Of a stretch of 35,867 bases of DNA, positions 26,900 through 33,212 are shown one piece after another; within the stretch, counting starts at the first letter, position 1; each line of letters opens with the position of its first letter. Both the position numbers and the translations under genes were made by a program. The DNA lies in assembly GCA_946494335.1 (NCBI GenBank), contig CAMMBV010000039.1, positions 1 to 35,867 of the forward strand, in the 5' to 3' direction. This stretch comes from an uncultured Ruminococcus sp. GTDB lineage: Bacteria; Bacillota; Clostridia; Lachnospirales; Lachnospiraceae. The notes below the pieces were generated by a model. It did no database searches, had not been told where the DNA came from, and saw only the letters and a list, made by a program, of their open reading frames with translations.

Positions 26900-28333
26900 C
26901 TAAAACTGGAAGTACAAAAACGGGTTATAGCTGTTTCCAACCAAAGCCATCAGTGAGAGAATCAGCAGAATGGGTGAGACTGCAAGATCATAGGCATAAA
27001 CCACATAAGGAATCCGGCGTCTCAGCTCCTGAAGCCTCTGCATATAACTGTGAACCCATTTCAGCAGCGGAGTGGAGGCAATAATACAGAAAATCAGAAG
27101 ATATATATTATTCTGTATAGTAATGGAAGTACTCATATCCAAAAAGCCGTTTCCATTGAGTCCGAACATTCCTTTCAGAATAGCGCCCAGATTCCCCAGA
27201 TCTTCGCAGCGGAAGAGAATCCACCCGAAATAAACCGCGGCAAGCGCGTAAAAGTGTCCCACGAAACCGGGAAGCCTTTTGAGTTTTTCGGACAGAAAAT
27301 TGTTTTCCAGGAAAATGAAAATAAAGAAATACAGACCCCAGAGAATATAATTCCAGCTGGCCCCGTGCCACATACCGGTCAGTCCCCATACTACCAGAAG
27401 ATTAATGGTGGTACGGCGGGGGCCCTTTCTGTTTCCTCCCAGGGGAATGTACACATAATCCCGGAAAAAGGTACTCAGTGAAATATGCCATCTTCGCCAG
27501 AAATCCTTTACGGAATTGGCAATGTACGGATAATCAAAGTTTTCGTTATAGTGGAAGCCTACCATCAGTCCCATGCCGATCGCCATATCGGAATAAGCGG
27601 CGAAATCCAGATAAATCTGGAGCGCATAGAACAGAATACCCACCCACAGTCCTGCTGCGGGAATCTCCATGATGTCCGCGGTCAGTGAAGGAACAAGCGT
27701 ATCCGCCACGGAAGCACATCCGTTGGCCAGCACAGCCTTTTTGGCAAGACCGATGGAAAAACGCTTGATGCCTTGTCCGAACTCGTCAAGCCGGATCCTT
27801 CTGTGCTCGATCTCATCCGCCACCAGCTGATACCGGACAATGGGACCGGCGATACACTGATGGAACAGCGATGCGTACAGGAGCAGATACCAGAACTTTT
27901 TCTGCGCCTGTATCTCTCCCCGGTAAACATCGATGACGTAGGAGAGCAGCTGGAAGGTGTAGAAGGAAATACCCACCGGCAGAGCGATCTGCGGTACCTC
28001 CTTCGGAAGACTAAAAAGCGAATGTGTCACACCGGCGAAAAACGTCAGGTATTTGAAAATACCCAGGAGCCCCAGCATGAACACACAGTTTCCGATCAGA
28101 TACCATCGTTTCATCGCGGCATCTTTGGCTCTCTCAATCATAAGAGCAAATCCCCAGGAAGCGAATACCATGCTGAGCAGAAGCAGCAGATACTTTGGTC
28201 CGCCCCAGGAGTAAAAAATAAGAGAAAAAACAAGCAGTACCATGTTTTTCTGCCTGATATTGCCCGCCAGATTATAAGCGATCAAATTCAAGGCAAAAAA
28301 GAAAAATACAAAAAATAAGCTTGAAAAAACCAT
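26900..28333 (-). CDS. MBOAT-family membrane-bound O-acyltransferase (AlgI/DltB-like)
   Basis: The 477-residue polytopic protein moves an acyl group, usually acetyl, across the membrane. The MBOAT signature is complete: DFWRRWHISLSTFFRDYVYIPLGG (His283) and the catalytic histidine His323 in GMWHGASWNY. About ten hydrophobic segments are seen. GAGGGAG lies four bases before the ATG. The DHHW partner follows. A DltB role in teichoic acid D-alanylation is unlikely because dltA, dltC and dltD are absent. A hairpin (28351-28376) precedes the ribosome site. Confidence 0.95.
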   Translation of the reverse strand: MVFSSLFFVFFFFALNLIAYNLAGNIRQKNMVLLVFSLIFYSWGGPKYLLLLLSMVFASWGFALMIERAKDAAMKRWYLIGNCVFMLGLLGIFKYLTFFAGVTHSLFSLPKEVPQIALPVGISFYTFQLLSYVIDVYRGEIQAQKKFWYLLLYASLFHQCIAGPIVRYQLVADEIEHRRIRLDEFGQGIKRFSIGLAKKAVLANGCASVADTLVPSLTADIMEIPAAGLWVGILFYALQIYLDFAAYSDMAIGMGLMVGFHYNENFDYPYIANSVKDFWRRWHISLSTFFRDYVYIPLGGNRKGPRRTTINLLVVWGLTGMWHGASWNYILWGLYFFIFIFLENNFLSEKLKRLPGFVGHFYALAAVYFGWILFRCEDLGNLGAILKGMFGLNGNGFLDMSTSITIQNNIYLLIFCIIASTPLLKWVHSYMQRLQELRRRIPYVVYAYDLAVSPILLILSLMALVGNSYNPFLYFQF

Positions 28334-28350
28334 GTTACTCCCTCAACCCC

Positions 28351-28376
28351 TTTTGAAAGCAGCGATGCTTTCAAAA
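28351..28376 (-). repeat. Perfect hairpin in the MBOAT leader
   Basis: TTTTGAAAGCA (28351-28361) pairs with TGCTTTCAAAA (28366-28376), loop GCGA. It ends about 18 bases before the MBOAT start in the minus-strand transcript. The inner GCA-GCGA-TGC resembles the core of the dispersed palindrome at 29089. Confidence 0.65.
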
Positions 28377-28626
28377 ATATATAGAATTTCAGAACAGCTG
28401 ATCAGATAATAAAAATTAAGGGAAAACCGAAATTTCTCTTGCGTCCTCTTGACAACAGAAAAATTATTATTAATAAATTGGAGACTGAAAAGCTGCTGTA
28501 CATCATATCTTGTGGATTCATCCAAACATATCTCTTATCTCTGAAAAATATTGTCCGGACATCCTTTACAAAAATACCAAAAGCAATTTGCAGAATCATG
28601 TTGTAAACGGATATTTGCAAAAAGAA

Positions 28627-28664
28627 ACGGCTGCAAATTGTGGATCTACACAAAAAACAGCCGT
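28627..28664 (-). terminator. Weak terminator-like hairpin in the gene-poor region
   Basis: ACGGCTG (28627-28633) pairs with CAGCCGT (28658-28664) around a 24-base loop. On the minus strand it is followed by TTCTTTTTG, on the plus strand by CTTTTCC. Stem is only 7 bp. Confidence 0.4.
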
Positions 28665-28700
28665 CTTTTCCGTGTGATCTCTGTGTAGGCTGAAAAACAG

Positions 28701-28739
28701 ATACTGTCTGTAACCTGTATCAAGATATACAGACAGTAT
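28701..28739. repeat. 12-bp perfect inverted repeat in the gene-poor region
   Basis: ATACTGTCTGTA (28701-28712) and its exact complement (28728-28739) enclose a 15-base loop. No gene borders it within 300 bases, so neither terminator nor operator function can be assigned. It could be part of a small RNA. Confidence 0.55.
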
Positions 28740-29040
28740 ACTTCTGTTGCTTATTTTTCCATGAATACAGCAGATTTGTATATCAAATAATGGTTGTACG
28801 TGACAACATAAATCTACAAAATACTACAAAAAAGGTACTTTTGACTACTATACTATAATAAAAAGGGAGGGATGTCAACAGGAGAAAGACACCAGAAACT
28901 TTCTATTTGATTAAGGCATTTTTAAGAAAGCGTAACACGTTGTAATAGATTTTAAATATGATCAAAAGAAAACAGAAAAATATTAAAATATTAGAAAAAA
29001 CGCAAAAAAGCATGTAATTTAAGAAATATTAATAAAATTC

Positions 29041-29080
29041 CCACAGAAATCAGCCGAATATAAAGTTGATTTCTGTGGGA
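29041..29080 (-). terminator. Terminator-like hairpin after the alpha/beta hydrolase gene
   Basis: CCCACAGAAATCA (29041-29053) pairs perfectly with TGATTTCTGTGGG (29068-29080), 13 bp, loop 14. On the minus strand it is followed by GGAATTTTATT. It lies about 100 bases past the hydrolase stop, beyond a palindrome copy. Confidence 0.65.
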
Positions 29081-29088
29081 TGATTTGT

Positions 29089-29128
29089 GACAATGGAAAA
29101 TTTTTGCAGCGATGTAATTCCGTTGTCA
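29089..29128. repeat. Dispersed palindrome copy downstream of the hydrolase gene
   Basis: TGACAATGGAA (29089-29099) pairs with TTCCGTTGTCA (29118-29128), ten Watson-Crick pairs and one wobble. The inner part is GCA-GCGA-TGT. Confidence 0.8.
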
Positions 29129-29182
29129 GAAGTTTTTCTGTTTGTAATGTTGAAATTTTGCAAAGCGCAGTTTTGTTAAAAA

Positions 29183-30136
29183 CTAGAAAAATATATCAGT
29201 GGTCGCCAAAAACTGTTTCGGAGCTTCAAGATGGGGCAAATGTTTTGTGTGCGCAAAGATTTCGGATTCAATAGAAGAATTCATGGAAGTATAAAGCGCA
29301 ACAGTCTCCTGAATACCTTTTTCCGCCTGACCACCGATAATATAAATACTGTTGTTAAGTTCTTTCAGTGTGGCGGCAATGTTACAATAGATATATTTTC
29401 CCGCAATACTGGAAAGCAGATATTTTCCGTTGCCTTTATCCAGATGAGCGGTCTCAAAACAGGTGTCTACCAGTTCGGAATCCACATGGAACGGGTTATA
29501 AACCAGCTGCTCGGTAAAAAGCAGATCCACATTTCCTTTGGACACGATCACATTGTATACCAGGGTTCCTACCAGAGGCAGTTCCAGAAGGAATTTTGCG
29601 ATCTTGGACTGCTTTGTGGGAATTTGATTGAGAATGGCAAGATCCGTAGGGTTCACCATCATAATTTTATTGATGATGGTGTCATCATTTCTGCAAGCCA
29701 TTACTGTAAAGGATCCGGACAAGCCGCTGGCAATAATATCTGTTTTTTCTTTAATTACAGTTTTGATAAAATCAGTTATCAGCTGAACATAAAGGAAGTT
29801 GGTGTATGTGATCTTTGGGCGGTCCGAACATCCGCAGCCCAACAGATCAATGCAGTAAACCGTATGTTTTTTTGCCAGAGCATCCACAACGGATTTCCAT
29901 TCATGAGAACTTCCGTAAGGACTTAAATCATGAATCAGAAGAAGGGGAGAACCCGATCCCTGCATGGTGTAATGAACTTTCCCAAAACGCCAGTTATAGT
30001 AATTCTCTTCTCTGGAATGAAGAAGATTTTTCATGACAGCGGATGCGGTGATCAGTTTGTTAATGATAAAAATAGCTGCAGAAGTAAGTGTAATAAGAAT
30101 ACTTATAGTCAAAAGTTTATGCTTGCCTTTTTTCAT
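29183..30136 (-). CDS. Membrane-anchored alpha/beta hydrolase
   Basis: The 317-residue protein has a basic start, one membrane helix (about 9-30) and an alpha/beta hydrolase fold: the LLLIHDLSPYGSS oxyanion region, the CIDLLGCGCSDRP strand, a nucleophile elbow with Ser140 and a final KHLPHLEAP segment with the probable catalytic His299. The elbow reads G-L-S-G-S, so the last glycine of the usual GxSxG is a serine. AGGAGG lies five bases before the ATG. Substrate is unknown; it stands alone between hairpins and the parS region. Lipase/esterase activity at the outer membrane face is the simplest guess. Confidence 0.85.
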   Translation of the reverse strand: MKKGKHKLLTISILITLTSAAIFIINKLITASAVMKNLLHSREENYYNWRFGKVHYTMQGSGSPLLLIHDLSPYGSSHEWKSVVDALAKKHTVYCIDLLGCGCSDRPKITYTNFLYVQLITDFIKTVIKEKTDIIASGLSGSFTVMACRNDDTIINKIMMVNPTDLAILNQIPTKQSKIAKFLLELPLVGTLVYNVIVSKGNVDLLFTEQLVYNPFHVDSELVDTCFETAHLDKGNGKYLLSSIAGKYIYCNIAATLKELNNSIYIIGGQAEKGIQETVALYTSMNSSIESEIFAHTKHLPHLEAPKQFLATTDIFF

Positions 30137-30170
30137 GGTTACCTCCTGATCTAAAACTCTATATACTACT

Positions 30171-30199
30171 ATTATAATTCATAAGGGAAAAAGATACAA
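30171..30199 (-). promoter_or_regulatory. Promoter of the alpha/beta hydrolase gene
   Basis: On the minus strand TTGTAT (30199-30194) and TATAAT (30176-30171) are 17 bases apart, giving a leader of roughly 30 bases. Confidence 0.75.
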
Positions 30200-30293
30200 A
30201 TATTTTTTTAATAAAATAGGTTTGTGATTTTCAGATGTAAGGAACAAAATTGTAAATGATAGTGTGTATAGAAAAATGAAATTATCGGGAAAA

Positions 30294-30309
30294 TGTTTCA
30301 CGTGAAACA
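30294..30309. promoter_or_regulatory. parS site 1 (ParB binding site)
   Basis: TGTTTCACGTGAAACA is a perfect 16-bp palindrome matching the Bacillus parS consensus. ParB binds here and spreads; the site lies about 240 bases upstream of parA. Confidence 0.95.
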
Positions 30310-30418
30310 TTTCTAATAGAAGACGTTATTAAAGGTAAGAGTAATCAATCCTGCACACGTAACAGATTGTTCCTTTTTTGATTTCAAAATAATATTTTAT
30401 TATGGAAAATGGCAAAAA

Positions 30419-30434
30419 TGTTTCACGTGAAACA
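30419..30434. promoter_or_regulatory. parS site 2 (ParB binding site)
   Basis: A second perfect TGTTTCACGTGAAACA, 125 bases after the first. It ends about 27 bases before the parA -10 element, so ParB bound here could also control parAB. Confidence 0.95.
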
Positions 30435-30460
30435 TTTCGGTAGAATTATAGAAAAATGAG

Positions 30461-30469
30461 TGTTATAAT
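30461..30469 (+). promoter_or_regulatory. Extended -10 promoter element of parA
   Basis: TGTTATAAT combines a TG extension with a perfect -10 box. No good -35 is seen at the right distance, which is common for extended -10 promoters. It gives a leader of about 70 bases. Confidence 0.6.
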
Positions 30470-30547
30470 ATTTTTGTAGATTGAAAGATAAGATGGAATT
30501 TGATAATTCTATTAAGATATCCTACGCATATTATTAAGGAAGGAGAA

Positions 30548-31333
30548 ATGCACAAATTGGGCAGAACAATAGCGATCGCAAATCAAAAAGGCGGAGTTGG
30601 AAAATCAACGACAGCCATCAATCTTTCTTCCTGCCTGGGGGAAATGGGACAGAAGGTTCTGACAATTGATATGGATCCTCAGGGAAATACCACCAGTGGA
30701 TTGGGTATTGAGAAGGAAGAACAGGAAAATACAGTCTATGAGCTGCTCCTGGGACAATGCCAGCTGGAGGATTGTATACAAAGTCTGGAGTTTAAAGGCG
30801 TTTCCCTGATTCCATCCAATGTGAATCTGGCTGGCGCTGAAATCGAATTGATTGGTGTGGATGAAAAAGAGTACATTCTAAAAAACAGCATTGAAGCGGT
30901 AAAGGATCAGTATGATTATATTATCATTGATTGTCCGCCCTCTTTGAACATGCTGACCATCAATGCGATGACAACCGCAGATACTGTGCTGGTTCCAATA
31001 CAGTGTGAATATTACGCGCTGGAGGGATTGTCCCAGCTAATACATACCATAGAACTGGTGCAGGAACGTTTGAATTCGGAACTGGAGATGGAAGGTGTGG
31101 TATTTACGATGTATGATGCCAGAACGAATCTGTCTCTTCAGGTAGTAGAAAATGTTAAAAACAATCTGAATCAGACAATCTATAAGACCATCATACCACG
31201 GAATGTGCGGCTGGCGGAGGCGCCGAGCCATGGCCTGCCGATCAATTACTACGATGGAAAGTCCACAGGAGCAGAGAGTTACAGGCTTCTGGCTGAGGAA
31301 GTGATGCACAGGGGGGATGAAGAATGGCAGTAA
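30548..31333 (+). CDS. parA: Chromosome-partition ATPase ParA (Soj)
   Basis: The 261-residue ATPase has the deviant Walker A motif KGGVGKST (14-21), the DMDPQGNTT switch and IIIDCPPSL. In Firmicutes Soj helps position the origin and modulates DnaA activity together with ParB. I chose the ATG at 30548, with AAGGAAGGAG just upstream; the frame is open 16 codons further with no support. It overlaps parB by ten bases. Two parS sites lie upstream. Confidence 0.96.
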   Translation: MHKLGRTIAIANQKGGVGKSTTAINLSSCLGEMGQKVLTIDMDPQGNTTSGLGIEKEEQENTVYELLLGQCQLEDCIQSLEFKGVSLIPSNVNLAGAEIELIGVDEKEYILKNSIEAVKDQYDYIIIDCPPSLNMLTINAMTTADTVLVPIQCEYYALEGLSQLIHTIELVQERLNSELEMEGVVFTMYDARTNLSLQVVENVKNNLNQTIYKTIIPRNVRLAEAPSHGLPINYYDGKSTGAESYRLLAEEVMHRGDEEWQ

Positions 31334-32256
31334 AAAGAGGAGGACTGGGCAAAGGGCTGGATTCTCTGATTGCGCCCACTGCGAATCCGAAAATAAAGAA
31401 ACATACAGAAGAGAAGCAGGATACGGTTAAGGTCGTGGAAAAGGTTGTTGAAAAAATTGTGGAGAAGCCGGCGGATCTTTATGTGAAGATCAGCGAGGTG
31501 GAACCCAACAGGGAGCAACCCAGAAAATACTTTGATGAGGATGCGCTTCTGGAACTGGCAGATTCTATCCGGCAATTTGGAATTCTTCAGCCTCTTTTGG
31601 TGAAAAAGAAGGAAGACTATTATGAAATTATTGCCGGCGAGAGACGATGGAGAGCGGCAAAACTGGCAGGTATAAAAGAAGTTCCGGTGATAATCAAAGA
31701 ATTTACGGATCAGGAAGTGGTCGAAATCTCTCTGATAGAAAATATACAGAGAGAAAATTTGAATCCGATAGAGGAAGCGCAGGCATACCGGCGGCTGATG
31801 GAAGAGTTTCACATGAAACAGGATGAAATAGCTGAGAGAGTAGCAAAAAGCAGAACGGCCGTCACAAATTCTATCCGCCTTCTGAAACTGGATGCGCGTG
31901 TGCAGAAAATGGTGGTTGATGAGATGCTTTCCACGGGACATGCCCGGGCAATTCTCTCCATAGAGGATCCGGAACAACAGTATACCGCGGCACAGCAGAT
32001 CTTCGACGAAAAACTGAGTGTTCGGGAGACAGAAAAACTGGTAAAAGAATTGCTGAACCCGAGAAAAGCAAAACCGAAGGAAACAGATTCTCAAATGGAT
32101 GCCATTTACCGGGGATTGGAAGAAAAAATGAAGGCAATCACCGGAACAAAGGTAGAAATCCATCAGAAGGGTAAGAATAAAGGAAAAATTGAAATCGAGT
32201 ACTATTCCCAGGCGGAATTGGAACGCCTGATAGAACTTTTTGAGTCCATCGGATAA
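31324..32256 (+). CDS. parB: Chromosome-partition protein ParB (Spo0J)
   Basis: The 310-residue CTP-dependent clamp loads at parS and recruits SMC condensin. The N-terminal RGGLGKGLDSLI segment is the ParA-stimulating region. GERRWR (105-110) and ENIQRENLNP (139-148) are the CTP-binding motifs, a helix-turn-helix follows (about 160-190), and the C-terminal dimer region ends in ERLIELFESIG. A repetitive KVVEKVVEKIVEKP linker (36-49) joins the first two parts. A Noc paralogue is unlikely, since the sites nearby are canonical parS and parA is adjacent. Confidence 0.97.
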   Translation: MAVKRGGLGKGLDSLIAPTANPKIKKHTEEKQDTVKVVEKVVEKIVEKPADLYVKISEVEPNREQPRKYFDEDALLELADSIRQFGILQPLLVKKKEDYYEIIAGERRWRAAKLAGIKEVPVIIKEFTDQEVVEISLIENIQRENLNPIEEAQAYRRLMEEFHMKQDEIAERVAKSRTAVTNSIRLLKLDARVQKMVVDEMLSTGHARAILSIEDPEQQYTAAQQIFDEKLSVRETEKLVKELLNPRKAKPKETDSQMDAIYRGLEEKMKAITGTKVEIHQKGKNKGKIEIEYYSQAELERLIELFESIG

Positions 32257-32270
32257 GGGGTATAATACAT

Positions 32271-32780
32271 ATGGATGAAATCTTCGCAAGAATAGGAATT
32301 GACCAGGGAATTCTGGTGCTTCTGCTGATGGTGCTGGTGTTGATTCTGATTGTAGTATTTCTGAACGTGTCACTGGCGCTGCACAGACTTAACAGAAAGT
32401 ATACTATGTTCATGAAGGGAGCGGACGGACAGAGTCTGGAGCGGATGTTCAGCCAGAAAATGAAAGAGTTTGAGCGGCTGGCAAGGGCAAATGAGGACAA
32501 CAGTCTGGAACTGCGGCAGATGAAAAGTGTTTTGAAAAAGACACCGACCAAATACGGTATTGTCAAATATGATGCTTTTGATGATGTGGGAGGTAAACTG
32601 AGTTTTGCACTGGCTATGCTGGATGCGGAAAACACGGGATTCATTCTCAATGCGATTCATAGCAGAGATAACTGTTTCTTCTATATAAAGGAGATTGTAA
32701 ATGGAGAGTCCTACACGCTGCTCAGCTCTGAGGAAACAGATGCGCTGCGGCAGGCGGTTCATTTCAATGAGGTAGAATAA
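32271..32780 (+). CDS. DUF4446 membrane protein
   Basis: The 169-residue protein has one membrane helix (about 14-36), a short helical segment and a compact domain with VKYDAFDDVGGKLSFALAMLD, the hallmark of DUF4446. This family is regularly found next to parB in Clostridia and Bacilli; function is unknown. It starts 14 bases after parB with a weak AAGGGG site, so it is likely co-transcribed with parAB. A palindrome and a strong terminator follow. Confidence 0.9.
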   Translation: MDEIFARIGIDQGILVLLLMVLVLILIVVFLNVSLALHRLNRKYTMFMKGADGQSLERMFSQKMKEFERLARANEDNSLELRQMKSVLKKTPTKYGIVKYDAFDDVGGKLSFALAMLDAENTGFILNAIHSRDNCFFYIKEIVNGESYTLLSSEETDALRQAVHFNEVE

Positions 32781-32911
32781 AAAAACATACATCGGATGAA
32801 AATCAGTTAAGCAATTTATGTAAATATTTTATGTAAATTAATTTATGTAAACTTAATTATCCGGATTACAGGCAAATGGAAGAACCGGAAAAAACGGTTA
32901 CCGGCAGATAT

Positions 32912-32942
32912 AATGGAAAATGCGCCGCGCGCATTTTCCATT
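32912..32942. repeat. Dispersed palindrome copy downstream of DUF4446
   Basis: AATGGAAAATGCGC (32912-32925) pairs perfectly with GCGCATTTTCCATT (32929-32942), loop CGC. It is the longest uninterrupted stem of the family; TTGTCAGGAATGA follows on the right. Confidence 0.88.
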
Positions 32943-32952
32943 GTCAGGAATG

Positions 32953-32985
32953 AAAGGCGGCACGCGGAAAGTGCCGCCTTTTGTT
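32953..32985 (+). terminator. Terminator of the parAB-DUF4446 operon
   Basis: AAAGGCGGCAC (32953-32963) pairs with GTGCCGCCTTT (32971-32981), loop GCGGAAA, followed by TTGTT. Confidence 0.93.
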
Positions 32986-33053
32986 ATGGATGTAAAAAGA
33001 AAGTAAAATCAACTCTGAAAAAAGCGCCGGTTTGACATAATATAAGATAACAC

Positions 33054-33082
33054 TTGAAAAATAGGCAATACTATTATAAAAT
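33054..33082 (+). promoter_or_regulatory. Probable serS promoter
   Basis: TTGAAA (33054-33059) and TAAAAT (33077-33082) are 17 bases apart. A TTGACA at 33032-33037 lies upstream without a good partner. The predicted start near 33089 coincides with the beginning of the structured leader. Confidence 0.6.
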
Positions 33083-33093
33083 AAGCTAATCGT

Positions 33094-33190
33094 GAATTGT
33101 CAGTAACTATTCAGCCTTCTGCTGTTCCAGGAGGGCGCTGTGTGCATACTTTTGAGACAGTGAATCCGGAAGGCTGAATTGCTACAATTG
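33094..33190 (+). promoter_or_regulatory. Structured 5' leader of serS
   Basis: TTCAGCCTTC (33110-33119) pairs perfectly with GAAGGCTGAA (33169-33178). AATTG (33095-33099) with CAATT (33185-33189) extends the outer stem, and CGCTGT/ACAGTG form an inner hairpin. The structure fills nearly all of the predicted leader. It lacks the T-box sequence usual for synthetase leaders and does not match a riboswitch I know. Confidence 0.6.
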
Positions 33191-33212
33191 TCATAAAGAC
33201 AGGGAGGATACT

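Larger units (their letters stand above)
28334..29182. other. Gene-poor region with several long hairpins
   Basis: Between the MBOAT gene and the alpha/beta hydrolase gene about 850 A/T-rich bases hold no gene I can support. They contain the hairpins at 28351-28376, 28627-28664, 28701-28739, 29041-29080 and a palindrome family copy at 29089-29128. TATAAT at about 28853 and a purine-rich AAGGGAGGG follow each other, but only a 12-codon frame starts there. A small frame at 28402-28653 (minus) has no recognisable content. Confidence 0.6.
30137..30547. other. Gene-free gap holding promoters and two parS sites
   Basis: This 411-base A/T-rich stretch separates the divergent hydrolase and parA genes. 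It holds the hydrolase promoter, two perfect parS sites 125 bases apart and the parA extended -10 element. I see no coding sequence in it. Confidence 0.7.
32781..33212. other. Gap between DUF4446 and serS
   Basis: These 432 bases hold no gene. They contain a repeated TTATGTAAAT-like A/T stretch (about 32817-32855), a palindrome copy (32912-32942), a terminator (32953-32985), the serS promoter (33054-33082) and its structured leader (33094-33190). All appear to serve the ends of the flanking transcripts. Confidence 0.7.

Noticed and set aside
26900-28333. DltB of a D-alanylation operon
   Set aside because: The MBOAT fold fits, but dltA, dltC and dltD are absent and the neighbour is a DHHW/AlgX-like protein, pointing to O-acylation of a glycan.
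28402-28653. 83-codon frame on the minus strand before the MBOAT gene
   Set aside because: No ribosome site, unusual codon content, no recognisable domain, and another frame overlaps the same DNA. It may be a remnant but cannot be supported.
28868-28906. 12-codon frame after a TATAAT and a purine-rich stretch
   Set aside because: The AGGG-type sequence directly abuts the ATG, leaving no spacing for initiation, and nothing suggests a functional peptide.
19143-30547. Integrated mobile island between rsmG and parA
   Set aside because: No integrase, transposase, tRNA target or flanking direct repeat is visible within the stretch.
33089-33212. T-box riboswitch or small SRP RNA in front of serS
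   Set aside because: The T-box sequence is absent. A CCGGAAGG stretch recalls the SRP RNA tip, but the GNAR-type tetraloop hairpin and asymmetric loop expected around it do not form.
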